Of a stretch of 64,000 nucleotides of DNA, positions 34,963-44,313 are shown piece by piece (position 1 is the first letter of the stretch; each line of letters starts with the position of its first letter). This DNA comes from Roseomonas indoligenes. GTDB lineage: Bacteria; Pseudomonadota; Alphaproteobacteria; Acetobacterales; Acetobacteraceae. The stretch is from contig NZ_JAGIZA010000004.1 of NCBI RefSeq assembly GCF_017813365.1, positions 186,001-250,000 on the forward strand, given 5' to 3'. A program made the position numbers and the translations under genes. The notes beneath the pieces are model-generated. The model was not told the origin of the DNA and searched no databases. It saw only the letters and a program-made list of their open reading frames with translations.

Positions 34963-35334
34963 TCAGAACATTCGGGCGCCGTTCGGCACGGGCAGGTCGG
35001 GGCGGAGCAGCACCACCGCCCCGGCATCGTCCGGCAGGCCGAGGGTCAGAACCTCGCTGGCGAAGCCGGCGATTCGGCGCGGGGGGAAGTTCACCACGGC
35101 GAGAACCTGCCGGCCGACCAGCGCCTCCGGGGCATAGTGGACGGTGACCTGGGCGGAGGAGCGGCGGACGCCGATTTCACCCCCGAAGTCGATCCAGAGC
35201 TTGATGGCGGGCTTGCGGGCCTCGGGGAAGGGCTGGGCATCCACCACCGTCCCGGCGCGGATGTCGATCCGGTCGAAATCCTCGATGGTGGCCAAGGGGC
35301 TAGCGACGGATGCGGCGTTCGGCGCGTCTTCCAT
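34963..35334 (-). CDS. csaA: tRNA-binding domain protein CsaA
   Basis: This 123-residue protein is a single OB-fold tRNA-binding domain: [33 protein letters not shown] at about 19-51 (RIDIRAGTV motif), RRSSAQVT, and [20 protein letters not shown]. This is the CsaA form, a dimeric chaperone-like protein related to the C-terminal domain of MetRS. It lies upstream of gpt on the minus strand and divergent from the gene at 35431. Confidence 0.9.
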   Translation of the reverse strand: MEDAPNAASVASPLATIEDFDRIDIRAGTVVDAQPFPEARKPAIKLWIDFGGEIGVRRSSAQVTVHYAPEALVGRQVLAVVNFPPRRIAGFASEVLTLGLPDDAGAVVLLRPDLPVPNGARMF

Positions 35335-35430
35335 CCCGCGCCATTAGCGGAGGGGGGCGCCCCTTGGAAGGTGGAGAGGTGGCCGGAAGGGATGGGCTCG
35401 GCTAGCCTGCGGCCGAACGCCGGGACGAAC

Positions 35431-37311
35431 ATGCTGGAAACGCCGCTCCCCAAGTCCATCGCCACCGTCTGCCTTTCCGGCAGCCTGCCGGACAAGCTGG
35501 AGGCGGCGGCCAGCGCCGGCTTCGAGGGCGTGGAGATCTTCGAGCAGGATCTGCTGACGCATGACGGCCCGCCCGAGGGCGTCCGCGCCATGGCGGAGGA
35601 CCTCGGCCTGTCGATCACGATCTTCCAGCCCTTCCGCGACTTCGAGGCCATGCCGGAACCGCAGCGGAGCCGGAACATGGACCGTGCCGAGCGCAAGTTC
35701 GACGTGATGCAGGCCCTCGGCACGGACCTCGTGCTGGTCTGCAGCAACGTCCAGCCCGCCGCGATCGACGACCCCGAGCGTGCCGCCGCTGACCTCCGGG
35801 AAATGGCGGAGCGCGCCGCCGGGCGCGGCCTGCGCGTGGGTTACGAGGCCCTGGCCTGGGGGCGGCACGTGAACCGCTGGCGCCAGGCCTGGGACATCGT
35901 GCGCCGGGCCGACCACCCGGCGCTCGGCCTCATCCTCGACAGCTTCCACACCCTCTCGCTTGGCGACACGCTGGACGGTCTTGCGGGAGAGGTGCCGGGC
36001 GACCGCATCGCCTTCGTTCAGCTGGCGGACGCGCCGCGGCTGTCCATGGACGTGCTGAACTGGTCCCGCCACTTCCGGGACTTCCCCGGCCAGGGGGAGC
36101 TGCCCGTCGCGGACTTCACGCGGGAGGTGCTGCGGGCCGGCTATCGCGGCCCGCTCTCGCTCGAGGTCTTCAACGACGAGTTCCGGGCCGCCCCCGCCCG
36201 TCGTATTGCGCGGGACGGGCACCGCTCCCTCATCTGGCTCGACTCGGTGCTGGCCGGGCCCTCTGTGCCCGCCACGCCGCTGCCTGCCCCGCCCGCGCTG
36301 GACGGGGTGGAGTTCCTGGAATTCGCGGTGGACGAGGCCAAGGGGCGGGAGCTCGGCGACTTCCTCTCCAATCTCGGCTTCCGCCTCGCCGGGCAGCACC
36401 GGTCGAAGTCGGTGGAGCTGTGGCGCCAGGGCGGGGTGAACCTCGTCCTCAACAGCGAGCCGGACAGCGCGGCGGCCGGGCATTTCGAGCTGCACGGCGC
36501 CTCCATCTGCGCCACGGCCCTGCGGGTGGACGATGCCTCCCGCGCCCTTTCCCGCGCCGAGGCCCTGCTCTGCTCCACCTGGCGGGAGAGGCTGGGAGAG
36601 GGGGAGCGGCCGATCCCCGCGGTGCGCGCGCCCGACGGCACCCTGATCTATCTTGTCGAGCCGGGTGCGGATGGGCGCGGCATCTGGGAAAGCGACTTCC
36701 ACCTGCTGCCCGGCGAGGCCACCGGGCCGGGCGCGCTGGAACGGGTGGACCACGTCGCCCATGCCCTCGCCCAGGGCCAGATGGAGGGCTTCGTCCTATT
36801 CCATCGCGCCGTCTTCGGGCTGGAACCGGCGCCGCCCATGGACCTGCCGGACCCGCAAGGGCTCGTGCAGAGCCGGGCCATGGCGGATCCCTCCGGGCGG
36901 GTGCGGATGCCGCTGAACGTCTCGGAGAGCCGGCAAACCGCCACGGGGCGCTTCGTCTCGTCCATTGCGGGCGCCGGTGTGCACCACGTCGCCCTTTCCA
37001 CGCCGGACGCAGGCGCCTTCGTCGCCCGAGGCGTAGTGCCGATGCTGACGATCCCCGGCAACTACTACGAGGACCTCGCCGCCCGTTTCGGGCTGGAGGA
37101 TGCGGCCCTGGCCGAGCTGGAGCGCGGCCATCTCCTCTACGACGCAGACGGGAAGGGGGGGGAGTTCATCCACGCCTATACCGTTCCCTTCGAGGACCGC
37201 TTCTTCTTCGAGGTCGTGGAACGGCGCGGCGGCTACGACGGCTATGGCGCCCCGAATGCCGGGGTGCGGATGGCCGCCCAGGCCCGCGCCCGCCCTTGGA
37301 CGCCGCGCTGA
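35431..37311 (+). CDS. Two-domain sugar isomerase-like/HPPD-like protein (3-dehydroshikimate dehydratase type)
   Basis: This 626-residue protein has an N-terminal AP-endonuclease-2 type TIM barrel (about 1-275; AGFEGVEIFEQD, LILDSFHTL, RIAFVQLADAP, SLEVFNDEF). It is fused to a C-terminal HPPD-like VOC pair (about 290-620; RVDHVAHAL, AGVHHVALST, FFFEVVERRGGYDGYG). The QuiC1/QsuB family with this fusion dehydrates 3-dehydroshikimate to protocatechuate in quinate catabolism. No quinate genes are adjacent, so the substrate is an inference. The ATG at 35431 gives the usual start of the barrel; ATG at 35392 is also possible. Confidence 0.85.
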   Translation: MLETPLPKSIATVCLSGSLPDKLEAAASAGFEGVEIFEQDLLTHDGPPEGVRAMAEDLGLSITIFQPFRDFEAMPEPQRSRNMDRAERKFDVMQALGTDLVLVCSNVQPAAIDDPERAAADLREMAERAAGRGLRVGYEALAWGRHVNRWRQAWDIVRRADHPALGLILDSFHTLSLGDTLDGLAGEVPGDRIAFVQLADAPRLSMDVLNWSRHFRDFPGQGELPVADFTREVLRAGYRGPLSLEVFNDEFRAAPARRIARDGHRSLIWLDSVLAGPSVPATPLPAPPALDGVEFLEFAVDEAKGRELGDFLSNLGFRLAGQHRSKSVELWRQGGVNLVLNSEPDSAAAGHFELHGASICATALRVDDASRALSRAEALLCSTWRERLGEGERPIPAVRAPDGTLIYLVEPGADGRGIWESDFHLLPGEATGPGALERVDHVAHALAQGQMEGFVLFHRAVFGLEPAPPMDLPDPQGLVQSRAMADPSGRVRMPLNVSESRQTATGRFVSSIAGAGVHHVALSTPDAGAFVARGVVPMLTIPGNYYEDLAARFGLEDAALAELERGHLLYDADGKGGEFIHAYTVPFEDRFFFEVVERRGGYDGYGAPNAGVRMAAQARARPWTPR

Positions 37312-37422
37312 CGGCGGACCCTTCCTCACCCTGGCCCTCCTTTCGGCCGGGCCCCCGCTTCCTTGCGTGAGGTCGGGGGCGTATTGCGGCAGGACAGCAG
37401 GACCAGCCTCCGAGGAACGACC

Positions 37423-39033
37423 ATGCGCGACCTTCACCTTCCCGGGCGCAGCCCCGCCATGGCGCTGAACGCCATGGCCTCCACCTCCATGCCGGTGGCG
37501 ACGCTGGCCGCGCTGGAGACGATGCGCGCGGGCGGCAACGCCATGGACGGCGCCATCGCCGCGGCCGCCGTGCTGGCAGTGGCGGAGCCGCAATCCACGG
37601 GCATCGGCGGCGACTGCTTCTGTCTGTACGCCCCGGCCTCCGGCGGGGTCTTCGCCATCAACGGCTCCGGCAAGGCCCCGGCCGCCGCGACGCCCGAGGC
37701 CCTGCGCGCCGCCGGCCTGACGAAGATGGTCAACACGTCAGCCCATTCCGTCACCGTGCCCGGCGCCATCTCGGCCTGGGAGGCGCTGAACAAGGCGCAT
37801 GGCCGGCTCGGGATGGACAAGATCCTGCAGCCCGCCATCGGCTACGCCGAGCAGGGCTTCGCCGTCTCCTCCCGCGTCTCGGCGGACTGGGAGGACAGCG
37901 TCGGCAAGCTCTCACTCCAGCCGCAGACCGCGCGCCGCTTCCTGAAGGACGGCAAGGCCTTCAGCTTCGGCGACCGCTTCGTGCAGCCGGAGCTGGGCGC
38001 CACGCTCCGCGCCATCGCGAAGGACGGGGCCCGCGCCTTCTACACCGGCGCCATCGCGGCCGACATGGTGAAGACCCTGCGCGCGGCCGGGGGCCTGCAC
38101 ACGGAGGAGGATTTCGCGGAGGGGATGAACGCCGCGAACTTCGTCGATCCCATCTCCCGCAAGTGGCGGGGGATGGAGGTGTTCCAGTGCCCGCCCAACG
38201 GCTCCGGCCTGCTGGTGCTGATGCTGCTCGGTATCCTGGAAGGGTTCCCCGAGCCGGCCGGCCCGCTGGACGTGGTCCGCATGCACCGTCACCTGGAGGC
38301 CGCGCGCCTGGTCTACCGTGACCGCGACGCCTTCCTTGCCGACCCCGCCCAGGCCGAGATCCCGCTCGATCGCCTGCTGTCCGACACGTACCTCGACAAG
38401 CTGCGCGGCATGATCAGCGACGAAAAGGCGATGGTGGACCTCCCCCCGCCCGGCGATGCGGACTGGGAGAAGCATAAGGACACGGTCTACCTCACCGTGG
38501 TGGACAGCGACGGCAACGCCTGCTCCTTCATCAATTCTCTCTTCGAGGGCTTCGGCTCCGGCATCCTGGCCGAGGGCTGCGGCGTGATGCTGCAGAACCG
38601 CGGCTTCGGCTTCCGCCTGCAGGAGGGGCACCCGAACTGCATCGCGCCGCGCAAGCGCCCGCTGCACACCATCATCCCGGGCATGGTGATGAAGGACGGC
38701 AAGGCGATCATGCCCTATGGCGTGATGGGCGGGCACTTCCAACCGATGGGGCAGACCTGGTTCCTGACGAATCACTTCCAGTTCGGCCTGGACGTGCAGG
38801 AGGCGATGGACCTGACGCGCGTCTTCCCCAGCGTCGGCGAGAACCACCGCGACGTGGAGATCGAGAACGGCCTGCCGCCCGCGCTGCGGGACTCCCTGGC
38901 CGCGCTGGGCCACCGGCCGAAGCTGATCAAGAAGCCGCATGGCGGTGGCCAGGCCATCCTGATCGACCGGGAGCGCGGCGTGCTGATCGGCGGCTCCGAC
39001 CCGCGCAAGGACGGCTGCGCGATGGGCTACTGA
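37423..39033 (+). CDS. ggt: Gamma-glutamyltransferase family protein
   Basis: This 536-residue Ntn-hydrolase is cut by itself before the catalytic threonine. The junction HKDTVYLTVVDSDG places Thr354 as the new N-terminus. N-terminal motifs are AGGNAMDGAIAAAAVLAVAEPQ (two pieces) and STGIGGDCFCLY. The later GSGILAEGCGVMLQNRG matches the small subunit. No signal peptide is visible, so it may be cytosolic, as in YwrD/acylase-like members. GAGGA lies six bases upstream of the ATG. A terminator hairpin and an amidase gene follow. Confidence 0.88.
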   Translation: MRDLHLPGRSPAMALNAMASTSMPVATLAALETMRAGGNAMDGAIAAAAVLAVAEPQSTGIGGDCFCLYAPASGGVFAINGSGKAPAAATPEALRAAGLTKMVNTSAHSVTVPGAISAWEALNKAHGRLGMDKILQPAIGYAEQGFAVSSRVSADWEDSVGKLSLQPQTARRFLKDGKAFSFGDRFVQPELGATLRAIAKDGARAFYTGAIAADMVKTLRAAGGLHTEEDFAEGMNAANFVDPISRKWRGMEVFQCPPNGSGLLVLMLLGILEGFPEPAGPLDVVRMHRHLEAARLVYRDRDAFLADPAQAEIPLDRLLSDTYLDKLRGMISDEKAMVDLPPPGDADWEKHKDTVYLTVVDSDGNACSFINSLFEGFGSGILAEGCGVMLQNRGFGFRLQEGHPNCIAPRKRPLHTIIPGMVMKDGKAIMPYGVMGGHFQPMGQTWFLTNHFQFGLDVQEAMDLTRVFPSVGENHRDVEIENGLPPALRDSLAALGHRPKLIKKPHGGGQAILIDRERGVLIGGSDPRKDGCAMGY

Positions 39034-39043
39034 GCCCGGATCC

Positions 39044-39067
39044 GGGCCGCGGCACGGGCCGCGGCCC
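39044..39067 (+). terminator. GC-rich hairpin after ggt
   Basis: GGGCCGCGG and CCGCGGCCC form a perfect 9-bp stem around a six-base loop (CACGGG), followed by TTCCTCC. It lies 11 bases after the ggt stop and before the amidase ATG. Confidence 0.6.
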
Positions 39068-39098
39068 TTCCTCCTGAAGCACCCTGCCTGGATCGCCG

Positions 39099-40595
39099 AT
39101 GACCGAGCCCTGCGACCTCACCGCCCTCGAAGCCCGCCGGCTGATCGGCATAAGGAAGCTCTCCCCGGTGGAGCTTCTCGATTCCACTCTGAAGCGGATC
39201 GAGGAGGTCAACCCGGCCATCAATGCCGTGGTCGCCATCGACGAGCGCGCGCGGGGCCGGGCCAGGGAGGCCGAGGAGGCGGTGATGCGGGGCGACAAGC
39301 TCGGCCTGCTGCACGGCCTGCCGATCGGCATCAAGGACCTGGAGGAGACGGAAGGGCTCGTGACCACCTTCGGTAGCCCGATCTTCCGCGACAACGTGCC
39401 GAAGGCCGACCTCTCCTCCGTCGCGCGGATCCGCGCGGCGGGCGCGGTGATCACGGCCAAGACGAACACGCCGGAGTTCGGCGCGGGCGCCAACACGCGC
39501 AACGCCGTCTATGGCGCCACGGGCAACCCGCACGACCCGACCCGCTCGGCGGCCGGTTCCTCCGGCGGTTCGGGCGCGGCGCTGGCGGCGGGGATGTTCG
39601 CGATCTGCTCCGGCTCCGATACCGGCGGCTCCCTCCGCAATCCCGCGGCCTTCAACGGCATCGTCGGCTACCGGCCGAGCCCCGGCCTCGTCTCGACTGA
39701 GCGCAAGGGACTGGGCTGGCAGAACCTTTCCGTCCTCGGCCCCATGGCGAACAACACGCCCGACGCCGCGCTGCTGCTGGCGGCCATGGCGGGCGACGAC
39801 CCGCGCGACCCGCTGGCCTATACCCTGCCCGGCGAGGCGGTGCGGGCGAAGCCGGAGCGCTGGACGCCCCTGGCGCCGCTGGACCTTTCCTCCCTCCGCC
39901 TCGCCGCCACGGAGGATTTCGGCCTGGCGCTGGTGGAGAAGACCGTGCGCGAGGCCTTCCGCGCCCGCGTGGCGGCCCTGGAGCCCCTTTTCGCCCACAT
40001 CGAGGAGAAGACGCCGGACTGCCGCGGCGCGAACGAGTCCTTCGAGATCCTGCGCGCCCTGAACTTCCTCGTGGCCCATCAGGAGAAGGTGGCGAAGACG
40101 CCCGACCTCGTCGGGCCGAATGTGCGCGCCAACGTGGCGGAGGGGCTGGGCTACTCCGCCGCGGACGTGGCGCGGGCTGGGGCGCTGCAGACCCAACTGT
40201 ACCACCGCTGGCAGGCCTTCTTTGCCGCCGGCACGGACCTGATCATCGCGCCCGCCATCACCATCTCGCCCCGGCCCTGGACGGAGCTCTTCCCGCGTGA
40301 AATCGACGGGCAGGCGACCCGCACCTACTTCCACTGGCTCGCCATGGCCTACATCGTGACGCTGACGGGCCATCCCGCGATCTCCATCCCCATGGGGCGG
40401 GATGCGCTGGGCATGCCCTTCGGGTTGCAGATCGTCGGGCCGCGCGGGGGCGACGCGCTGGTGCTGCGCGCGGCGGCGGCGATCGAGGCAGCCTGCGCGG
40501 GGGATGCGCTGCTCTCCCGGCCGCAGGCGGATATCGGGGCGCTGCGGACGGCACTGCCCATCGCCTCCATGCCGGGCTTCCTCGGCTTCGACTGA
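39099..40595 (+). CDS. Amidase signature family enzyme
   Basis: This 498-residue amidase has the Ser-cisSer-Lys triad: Lys79 in GLPIGIKDLEE, cis-Ser154 in AAGSSGGSGAALAAG, and nucleophile Ser178 in GSDTGGSLRNPAAF. It hydrolyses carboxamides. It lacks the C-terminal features of GatA, and no gatB or gatC is nearby, so it is a metabolic amidase. It ends seven bases before an esterase-like gene on the same strand. Confidence 0.9.
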   Translation: MTEPCDLTALEARRLIGIRKLSPVELLDSTLKRIEEVNPAINAVVAIDERARGRAREAEEAVMRGDKLGLLHGLPIGIKDLEETEGLVTTFGSPIFRDNVPKADLSSVARIRAAGAVITAKTNTPEFGAGANTRNAVYGATGNPHDPTRSAAGSSGGSGAALAAGMFAICSGSDTGGSLRNPAAFNGIVGYRPSPGLVSTERKGLGWQNLSVLGPMANNTPDAALLLAAMAGDDPRDPLAYTLPGEAVRAKPERWTPLAPLDLSSLRLAATEDFGLALVEKTVREAFRARVAALEPLFAHIEEKTPDCRGANESFEILRALNFLVAHQEKVAKTPDLVGPNVRANVAEGLGYSAADVARAGALQTQLYHRWQAFFAAGTDLIIAPAITISPRPWTELFPREIDGQATRTYFHWLAMAYIVTLTGHPAISIPMGRDALGMPFGLQIVGPRGGDALVLRAAAAIEAACAGDALLSRPQADIGALRTALPIASMPGFLGFD

Positions 40596-40602
40596 GGGCG
40601 CA

Positions 40603-41592
40603 ATGCGGCGCCGCGCGCTGGCCCTGGCGGGTTCCGCCGCCCTGCTGGCCGGGGCGGCGCCCCCGCGACCGCAACCGATCCGTCCGGACCCTTCCATGCC
40701 CTACGAGCCGCAACTCGCCGAGGCGCTGGTTCATCCCGGCCGTGCGGAAATCGTTTTCAACGATCCGGCCGGCGATCCCAGGCGTCCCGTGACGCTCCAT
40801 GCCTATCGCCCGGAGGGCTGGCGCGCGGACGGGCGGGTGGTGGTCGTGCTGCACGGCGCCGCTCGCAACGGCGATGCCTATCGCGACTTCTGGGTAGAGG
40901 CGGCGGACCGCCACGGGCTGCTGATCGTGGCGTCCACCTTCTCCGCGAAGCTCTTCCCCGGGCCCGCCGCCTTCAACAACGGCGGCGTCCTCTCGGGCGA
41001 CGGTTCGCTAAGGCCGCCGGAGTGGCGGGGCTATCGCATCCCGGCCCGCATCGTGGGAGCTTTGCGGGATGCTGGACTCTGCACGCGCGGGCGGGCCTTC
41101 CTCTTCGGCCACTCCGCCGGCGGCCAGTTTGTGCAGCGCCTGGTCTCGACCGAGCCGACCGGCGCCTTCGAGGCGGTGATCGCCGCGAATCCCGGCTGGT
41201 TCACCCTGCCGATGCTGGACCGCCACTTCCCCGAAGGGCTCGGCGGCGTCGGCGTCACCGCGGCGCACCTAGCGCGGCTCCTGGCATTCCCGATGACCGT
41301 TTTGTCGGGCGAGGGAGACATCCGCACCGACCAGGCGAGCCTGCCGCGCGAGCCGGTGGCCATGGCGCAGGGCCCGAACCGCTTCGAGCGGGCGGGCTTC
41401 TACATGCGCGCCGGTGAGGCGGAGGCGGCCCGGCTAGGCCTGCCCTTCGCCTGGAGCAGAGTCACCGTGCCCCATATCGGGCATGACGGCGCGGCCATGT
41501 CGCGGGCCGCGGCGAGCCTGTGGTTCGATGGACACCTGCCGCCCGAGCCCGTGTTGGCCGAATGGGCCAGGACGGGCCACGGGGCGCTTTAG
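40603..41592 (+). CDS. Secreted alpha/beta hydrolase
   Basis: This 329-residue protein has an N-terminal signal peptide (MRRRALALAGSAALLAGAAP, cleavage near residue 19). The serine-hydrolase elbow is FLFGHSAGGQF (Ser171), the oxyanion HG is VVVLHGAARNG, and a late histidine sits in TVPHIGHDG. It is probably a periplasmic esterase or PHB-depolymerase-like enzyme. It lies seven bases after the amidase stop and probably shares its transcript. Its stop is two bases from the stop of the convergent lipoprotein gene. Confidence 0.8.
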   Translation: MRRRALALAGSAALLAGAAPPRPQPIRPDPSMPYEPQLAEALVHPGRAEIVFNDPAGDPRRPVTLHAYRPEGWRADGRVVVVLHGAARNGDAYRDFWVEAADRHGLLIVASTFSAKLFPGPAAFNNGGVLSGDGSLRPPEWRGYRIPARIVGALRDAGLCTRGRAFLFGHSAGGQFVQRLVSTEPTGAFEAVIAANPGWFTLPMLDRHFPEGLGGVGVTAAHLARLLAFPMTVLSGEGDIRTDQASLPREPVAMAQGPNRFERAGFYMRAGEAEAARLGLPFAWSRVTVPHIGHDGAAMSRAAASLWFDGHLPPEPVLAEWARTGHGAL

Positions 41593-41593
41593 G

Positions 41594-41854
41594 TCACCAG
41601 TGGCGGTAGCCGTAGGGGCGGCCGTAATAGCCGCCGCCGTAACCGTAGCCGTAATAGCGCGGCGCGTAGGCGTAGCGCGGACCATAGCCGTAGCCGTAGT
41701 AGCCGGGCCCGGAGGAGGCGATCGCTGCCCCCGCCGCCGCGCCCAGCCCGGCGCCGACAAGCGCCGAGCCCGCGACGTTCGGGTCACCATAGGGGCTGTA
41801 GCAGCCGCCGAGCGCCAGCCCGGCCAGCGCAAGCACCGCAAGACGCGTTTTCAT
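41594..41854 (-). CDS. Tyrosine/glycine-rich lipoprotein
   Basis: This 86-residue protein has a lipoprotein signal (lipobox LALGGC, Cys18), then a small glycine-zipper-like GAGLGAAAGAAIA segment, and a C-terminus almost entirely of Tyr, Gly, Pro and Arg (about 38 residues). Its ATG overlaps the stop of the second lipoprotein gene (ATGA). Such tails are seen in surface or desiccation-related proteins; the function is unknown. Confidence 0.75.
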   Translation of the reverse strand: MKTRLAVLALAGLALGGCYSPYGDPNVAGSALVGAGLGAAAGAAIASSGPGYYGYGYGPRYAYAPRYYGYGYGGGYYGRPYGYRHW

Positions 41855-42102
41855 CGCCAGTTCCTCCCGTAGCCGCCGGCATAGGAGCGGCCAGAGCCAC
41901 CATAGGAACCCGCGCCACGGCGCGGGGGTTGCCGGTGGTGCCCGCCGTCACTGGCCGAGGCCGCCGCCAGCCCCGCCACGAGAGCAACCCCGGCGCCAAG
42001 GGCGAGGGTGCTGCCCCAATCGGTCGTGCCATCAGGGTTCTGACACCCGGCCGTGGCCAGGGCGGCGGCGAGGGCAAGAGCTGGAAGAAGGCGGGGCTTC
42101 AT
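41851..42102 (-). CDS. Glycine/arginine-rich small lipoprotein
   Basis: This 83-residue protein has a signal peptide ending in the lipobox ATAGC (Cys20), a hydrophobic alanine-rich stretch (about 33-50), and a Gly/Ser/Arg/Tyr C-terminus ending in GGYGRNWR. It is coupled to the next lipoprotein gene by a four-base overlap. The two share layout but little exact sequence, suggesting an old duplication. Confidence 0.7.
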   Translation of the reverse strand: MKPRLLPALALAAALATAGCQNPDGTTDWGSTLALGAGVALVAGLAAASASDGGHHRQPPRRGAGSYGGSGRSYAGGYGRNWR

Positions 42103-42231
42103 GCTGGGGGACCTCCGAGGACACCTGATATCGGCGCCCCCGGTGGCATCCCCGCGGCGGCGCCATGGCGGGGCGCGGCGGGATCGGGGTGATTTCGTGG
42201 CAGCAACGGCCTTGGTGAAAGGCGCCGCCCT

Positions 42232-42486
42232 TCAGCCCCGGGGGCCGGAGAAGGCGTTGAAGGTCTGGAGGGTATAGGTGTCCTTGATCCCCGGCACCGT
42301 CTGGATCCGCTCCACCACGAACAGGCCGATGTCCTGCTCCGGCTCCAGATAGAACTTCCCGAGAAGGTCGTACTGCCCGCTGGTGGAATGCATCTCGGAG
42401 AGTTCGGGGACCGTGTCCGCCATCTCTCGCGCCACGCGATAGGCCGCGCCCATCTCGCACTTGATCATCACGAAAATCGCTCTCAT
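42232..42486 (-). CDS. Stand-alone Lrp/AsnC ligand-binding (RAM) domain protein
   Basis: This 84-residue protein has only the C-terminal regulation domain of Lrp/AsnC: FVMIKCEMGAAYRVAREM, then GQYDLLGKFYLEPEQDI and VPGIKDTYTLQTF. There is no helix-turn-helix. Stand-alone RAM proteins form oligomers that bind amino acids and may tune full-length Lrp. GGGAG and AGGG lie upstream of the ATG at 42486. It has no obvious operon partner. Confidence 0.85.
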   Translation of the reverse strand: MRAIFVMIKCEMGAAYRVAREMADTVPELSEMHSTSGQYDLLGKFYLEPEQDIGLFVVERIQTVPGIKDTYTLQTFNAFSGPRG

Positions 42487-42737
42487 GCGGCCCTGCTCCC
42501 GTTCTCCCGTCAGTATCCTGCCGGGCGGGCAGGGTTCCAAGCCTTGACCGGGCCATCAGACCGGGGGCCATCGGACCGGCACGGAAGCTGCATTGCAGCA
42601 AGCAGCACGGAAGGCGCCGACGGTTCAGGGCCGGGGCGCCCGGCGGGGGATGGCCGCCGCAAGTCCGCGCAGCATGGCCGCCCGCACCCCCACGCGGCAT
42701 TCCCACCCGCGCCCACCGGGCGCGCAGGAGTGTCGCC

Positions 42738-43778
42738 ATGCCCTTGCCCCGGGCCACCCGCCGCGCCGTCCTCGGCGCCGCGCTCGCTAGCCCCTTCATC
42801 CGCCCGGCCCATTCACAAGGCCTGACGCCGATCCGCTTCATCCTGGACTGGAAGGCGCAGGGGCCGCACGCCTGGTACTACCTTGCCCAGTCCCGGGGTT
42901 ACTTCCGCGAGGCCGGGCTGGACGTGACGATCGACCAGGGCGAGGGCTCCGCCGCCGCCGTCACGCGCGTCATGTCCGGCGCCTATGACGCGGGCTTCGG
43001 CGACATCAACGCCGTGATCCAGAACGCCGCGCAGCGCCCCGGCGAGCAGCCAGTCATGGTCTACCTCGTCTACAACCGCGCGCCCTACGCAATCATAGCC
43101 CGCGCCGACGGGCCGATCCGCGCGCTGAAGGACCTGGAAGGACGCCAGCTCGGCGCCCCCGCAGGCTCCGCCACCGCCCGCATGTTCCCGGCACTCGCCG
43201 CGCGCAACGGCGTGGACGGCACGAAGGTGCGGATGGCCGCGATCGCGCCGAACCTCGTGGAGCAGATGCTGGTGCAGGGGCAGGTGGACGCCGTCGCCCA
43301 GTTCTCGGGTACGAGCTACATGAACTTCGTCGGCATGGGGAAGGACCCGGAGAAGGACTTCCGCTGGTTCTTCTACAGCGACATGGGGCTGGACCAGTAC
43401 TCCAACGGCGTGCTGGTGAGCCAGGCATTGCTGAAGAACAAGCCCGAGGCGGTGCGCGGTCTGACCGCCGCCATCAACCGCGCCATCCACGAGGTGGCGA
43501 AGGACCCGGACGCCGGCATCGCCGAGCTGAAGCGGGTGGAGCCGCTGACCGACACCGCCATCGAGAAGCAGCGCCTGCTCTACATGCTGCGCGCGCAGAT
43601 GACGACGCCCGAGACGGGCACGCTCGGCCTCGGCGACCTCAACGACAAGCGGCTGGAGGGCGCGATCGAGACGGTGGTGAAAACCTACGAGCTGCCACGC
43701 ACTCCCGGAGTCCGGGAGGTGTTCCTGCGCGACTTCCTGCCGCCCCGCGAGGCGCGACTCCTCCCGGTGGCGGGGTGA
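42738..43778 (+). CDS. NMT1/THI5-type ABC transporter substrate-binding protein
   Basis: This 346-residue periplasmic protein has a Tat-like signal (ATRRAVLGAALAS) cleaved near residue 26. The mature part starts TPIRFILDWKAQGPHAWYYLAQSRGYF, the NMT1/ThiY/SsuA opening that binds pyrimidine precursors, nitrate/sulfonates or similar ligands; GEGSAAAVTRVMSGAYDAGFGD follows. No permease or ATPase gene is adjacent. It is followed at once by a deaminase gene, which points towards a pyrimidine or thiamine-precursor ligand. Confidence 0.85.
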   Translation: MPLPRATRRAVLGAALASPFIRPAHSQGLTPIRFILDWKAQGPHAWYYLAQSRGYFREAGLDVTIDQGEGSAAAVTRVMSGAYDAGFGDINAVIQNAAQRPGEQPVMVYLVYNRAPYAIIARADGPIRALKDLEGRQLGAPAGSATARMFPALAARNGVDGTKVRMAAIAPNLVEQMLVQGQVDAVAQFSGTSYMNFVGMGKDPEKDFRWFFYSDMGLDQYSNGVLVSQALLKNKPEAVRGLTAAINRAIHEVAKDPDAGIAELKRVEPLTDTAIEKQRLLYMLRAQMTTPETGTLGLGDLNDKRLEGAIETVVKTYELPRTPGVREVFLRDFLPPREARLLPVAG

Positions 43779-43783
43779 TCCTC

Positions 43784-44257
43784 ATGACCGAGCACGAGAC
43801 GATGATGCGCCTTGCCATCGAGCAGGCGAAGCACGGCGCCACCCTTGGCGAGCAGCCTTTCGGCGCCCTGGTGGCGAAGGACGGCGCGGTGGTGGTGAAG
43901 ACCTGGAGCAAGAAGGTCGGCCTCTGCGACGCCACGGCGCACTCGGAGACCCTGGCCGTCGGCATGGCCTGCCGCGCCCTCGGCCGGCGGGAGCTGCCGG
44001 ACTGCACCTTCTACGCCACCTGCGAGCCCTGCCCGATGTGCCTGGGCGCTATCCTCAACGGCGGTTTCAAGCGGCTGGTGCTGGGGGCGCGCAACGCTGA
44101 AGTGAAGCGGCTGGCGAACAAGGCTTTCAATTTCGGCGGCTACAGCGTGGAATCCTTCGCCGCGACGGTTGGCTGGGATCTTGAGGTGGTGGACGGCGTG
44201 CTCACGGACGAGTGCGTGGGCCTCTATGTGGGCGCCGGGGTCGAGCTGACCCGCTGA
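43784..44257 (+). CDS. Nucleoside/cytosine deaminase family protein
   Basis: This 157-residue Zn-dependent deaminase of the CDA fold has the metal-binding and catalytic motifs HSETLAV (His and Glu) and CEPCPMCLGAI. It deaminates a base or nucleoside such as guanine or cytosine. The ATG at 43784 is taken; a GTG at 43775 overlaps the upstream stop as GTGA. Coupling with the NMT1-type binding protein suggests uptake and deamination of a pyrimidine-like compound. Confidence 0.85.
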   Translation: MTEHETMMRLAIEQAKHGATLGEQPFGALVAKDGAVVVKTWSKKVGLCDATAHSETLAVGMACRALGRRELPDCTFYATCEPCPMCLGAILNGGFKRLVLGARNAEVKRLANKAFNFGGYSVESFAATVGWDLEVVDGVLTDECVGLYVGAGVELTR

Positions 44258-44313
44258 CGCAACCCATGGGGCAGGGCCGGCCTTCCCTTCCTGATGAGGT
44301 TGGGGAGGCTGGG

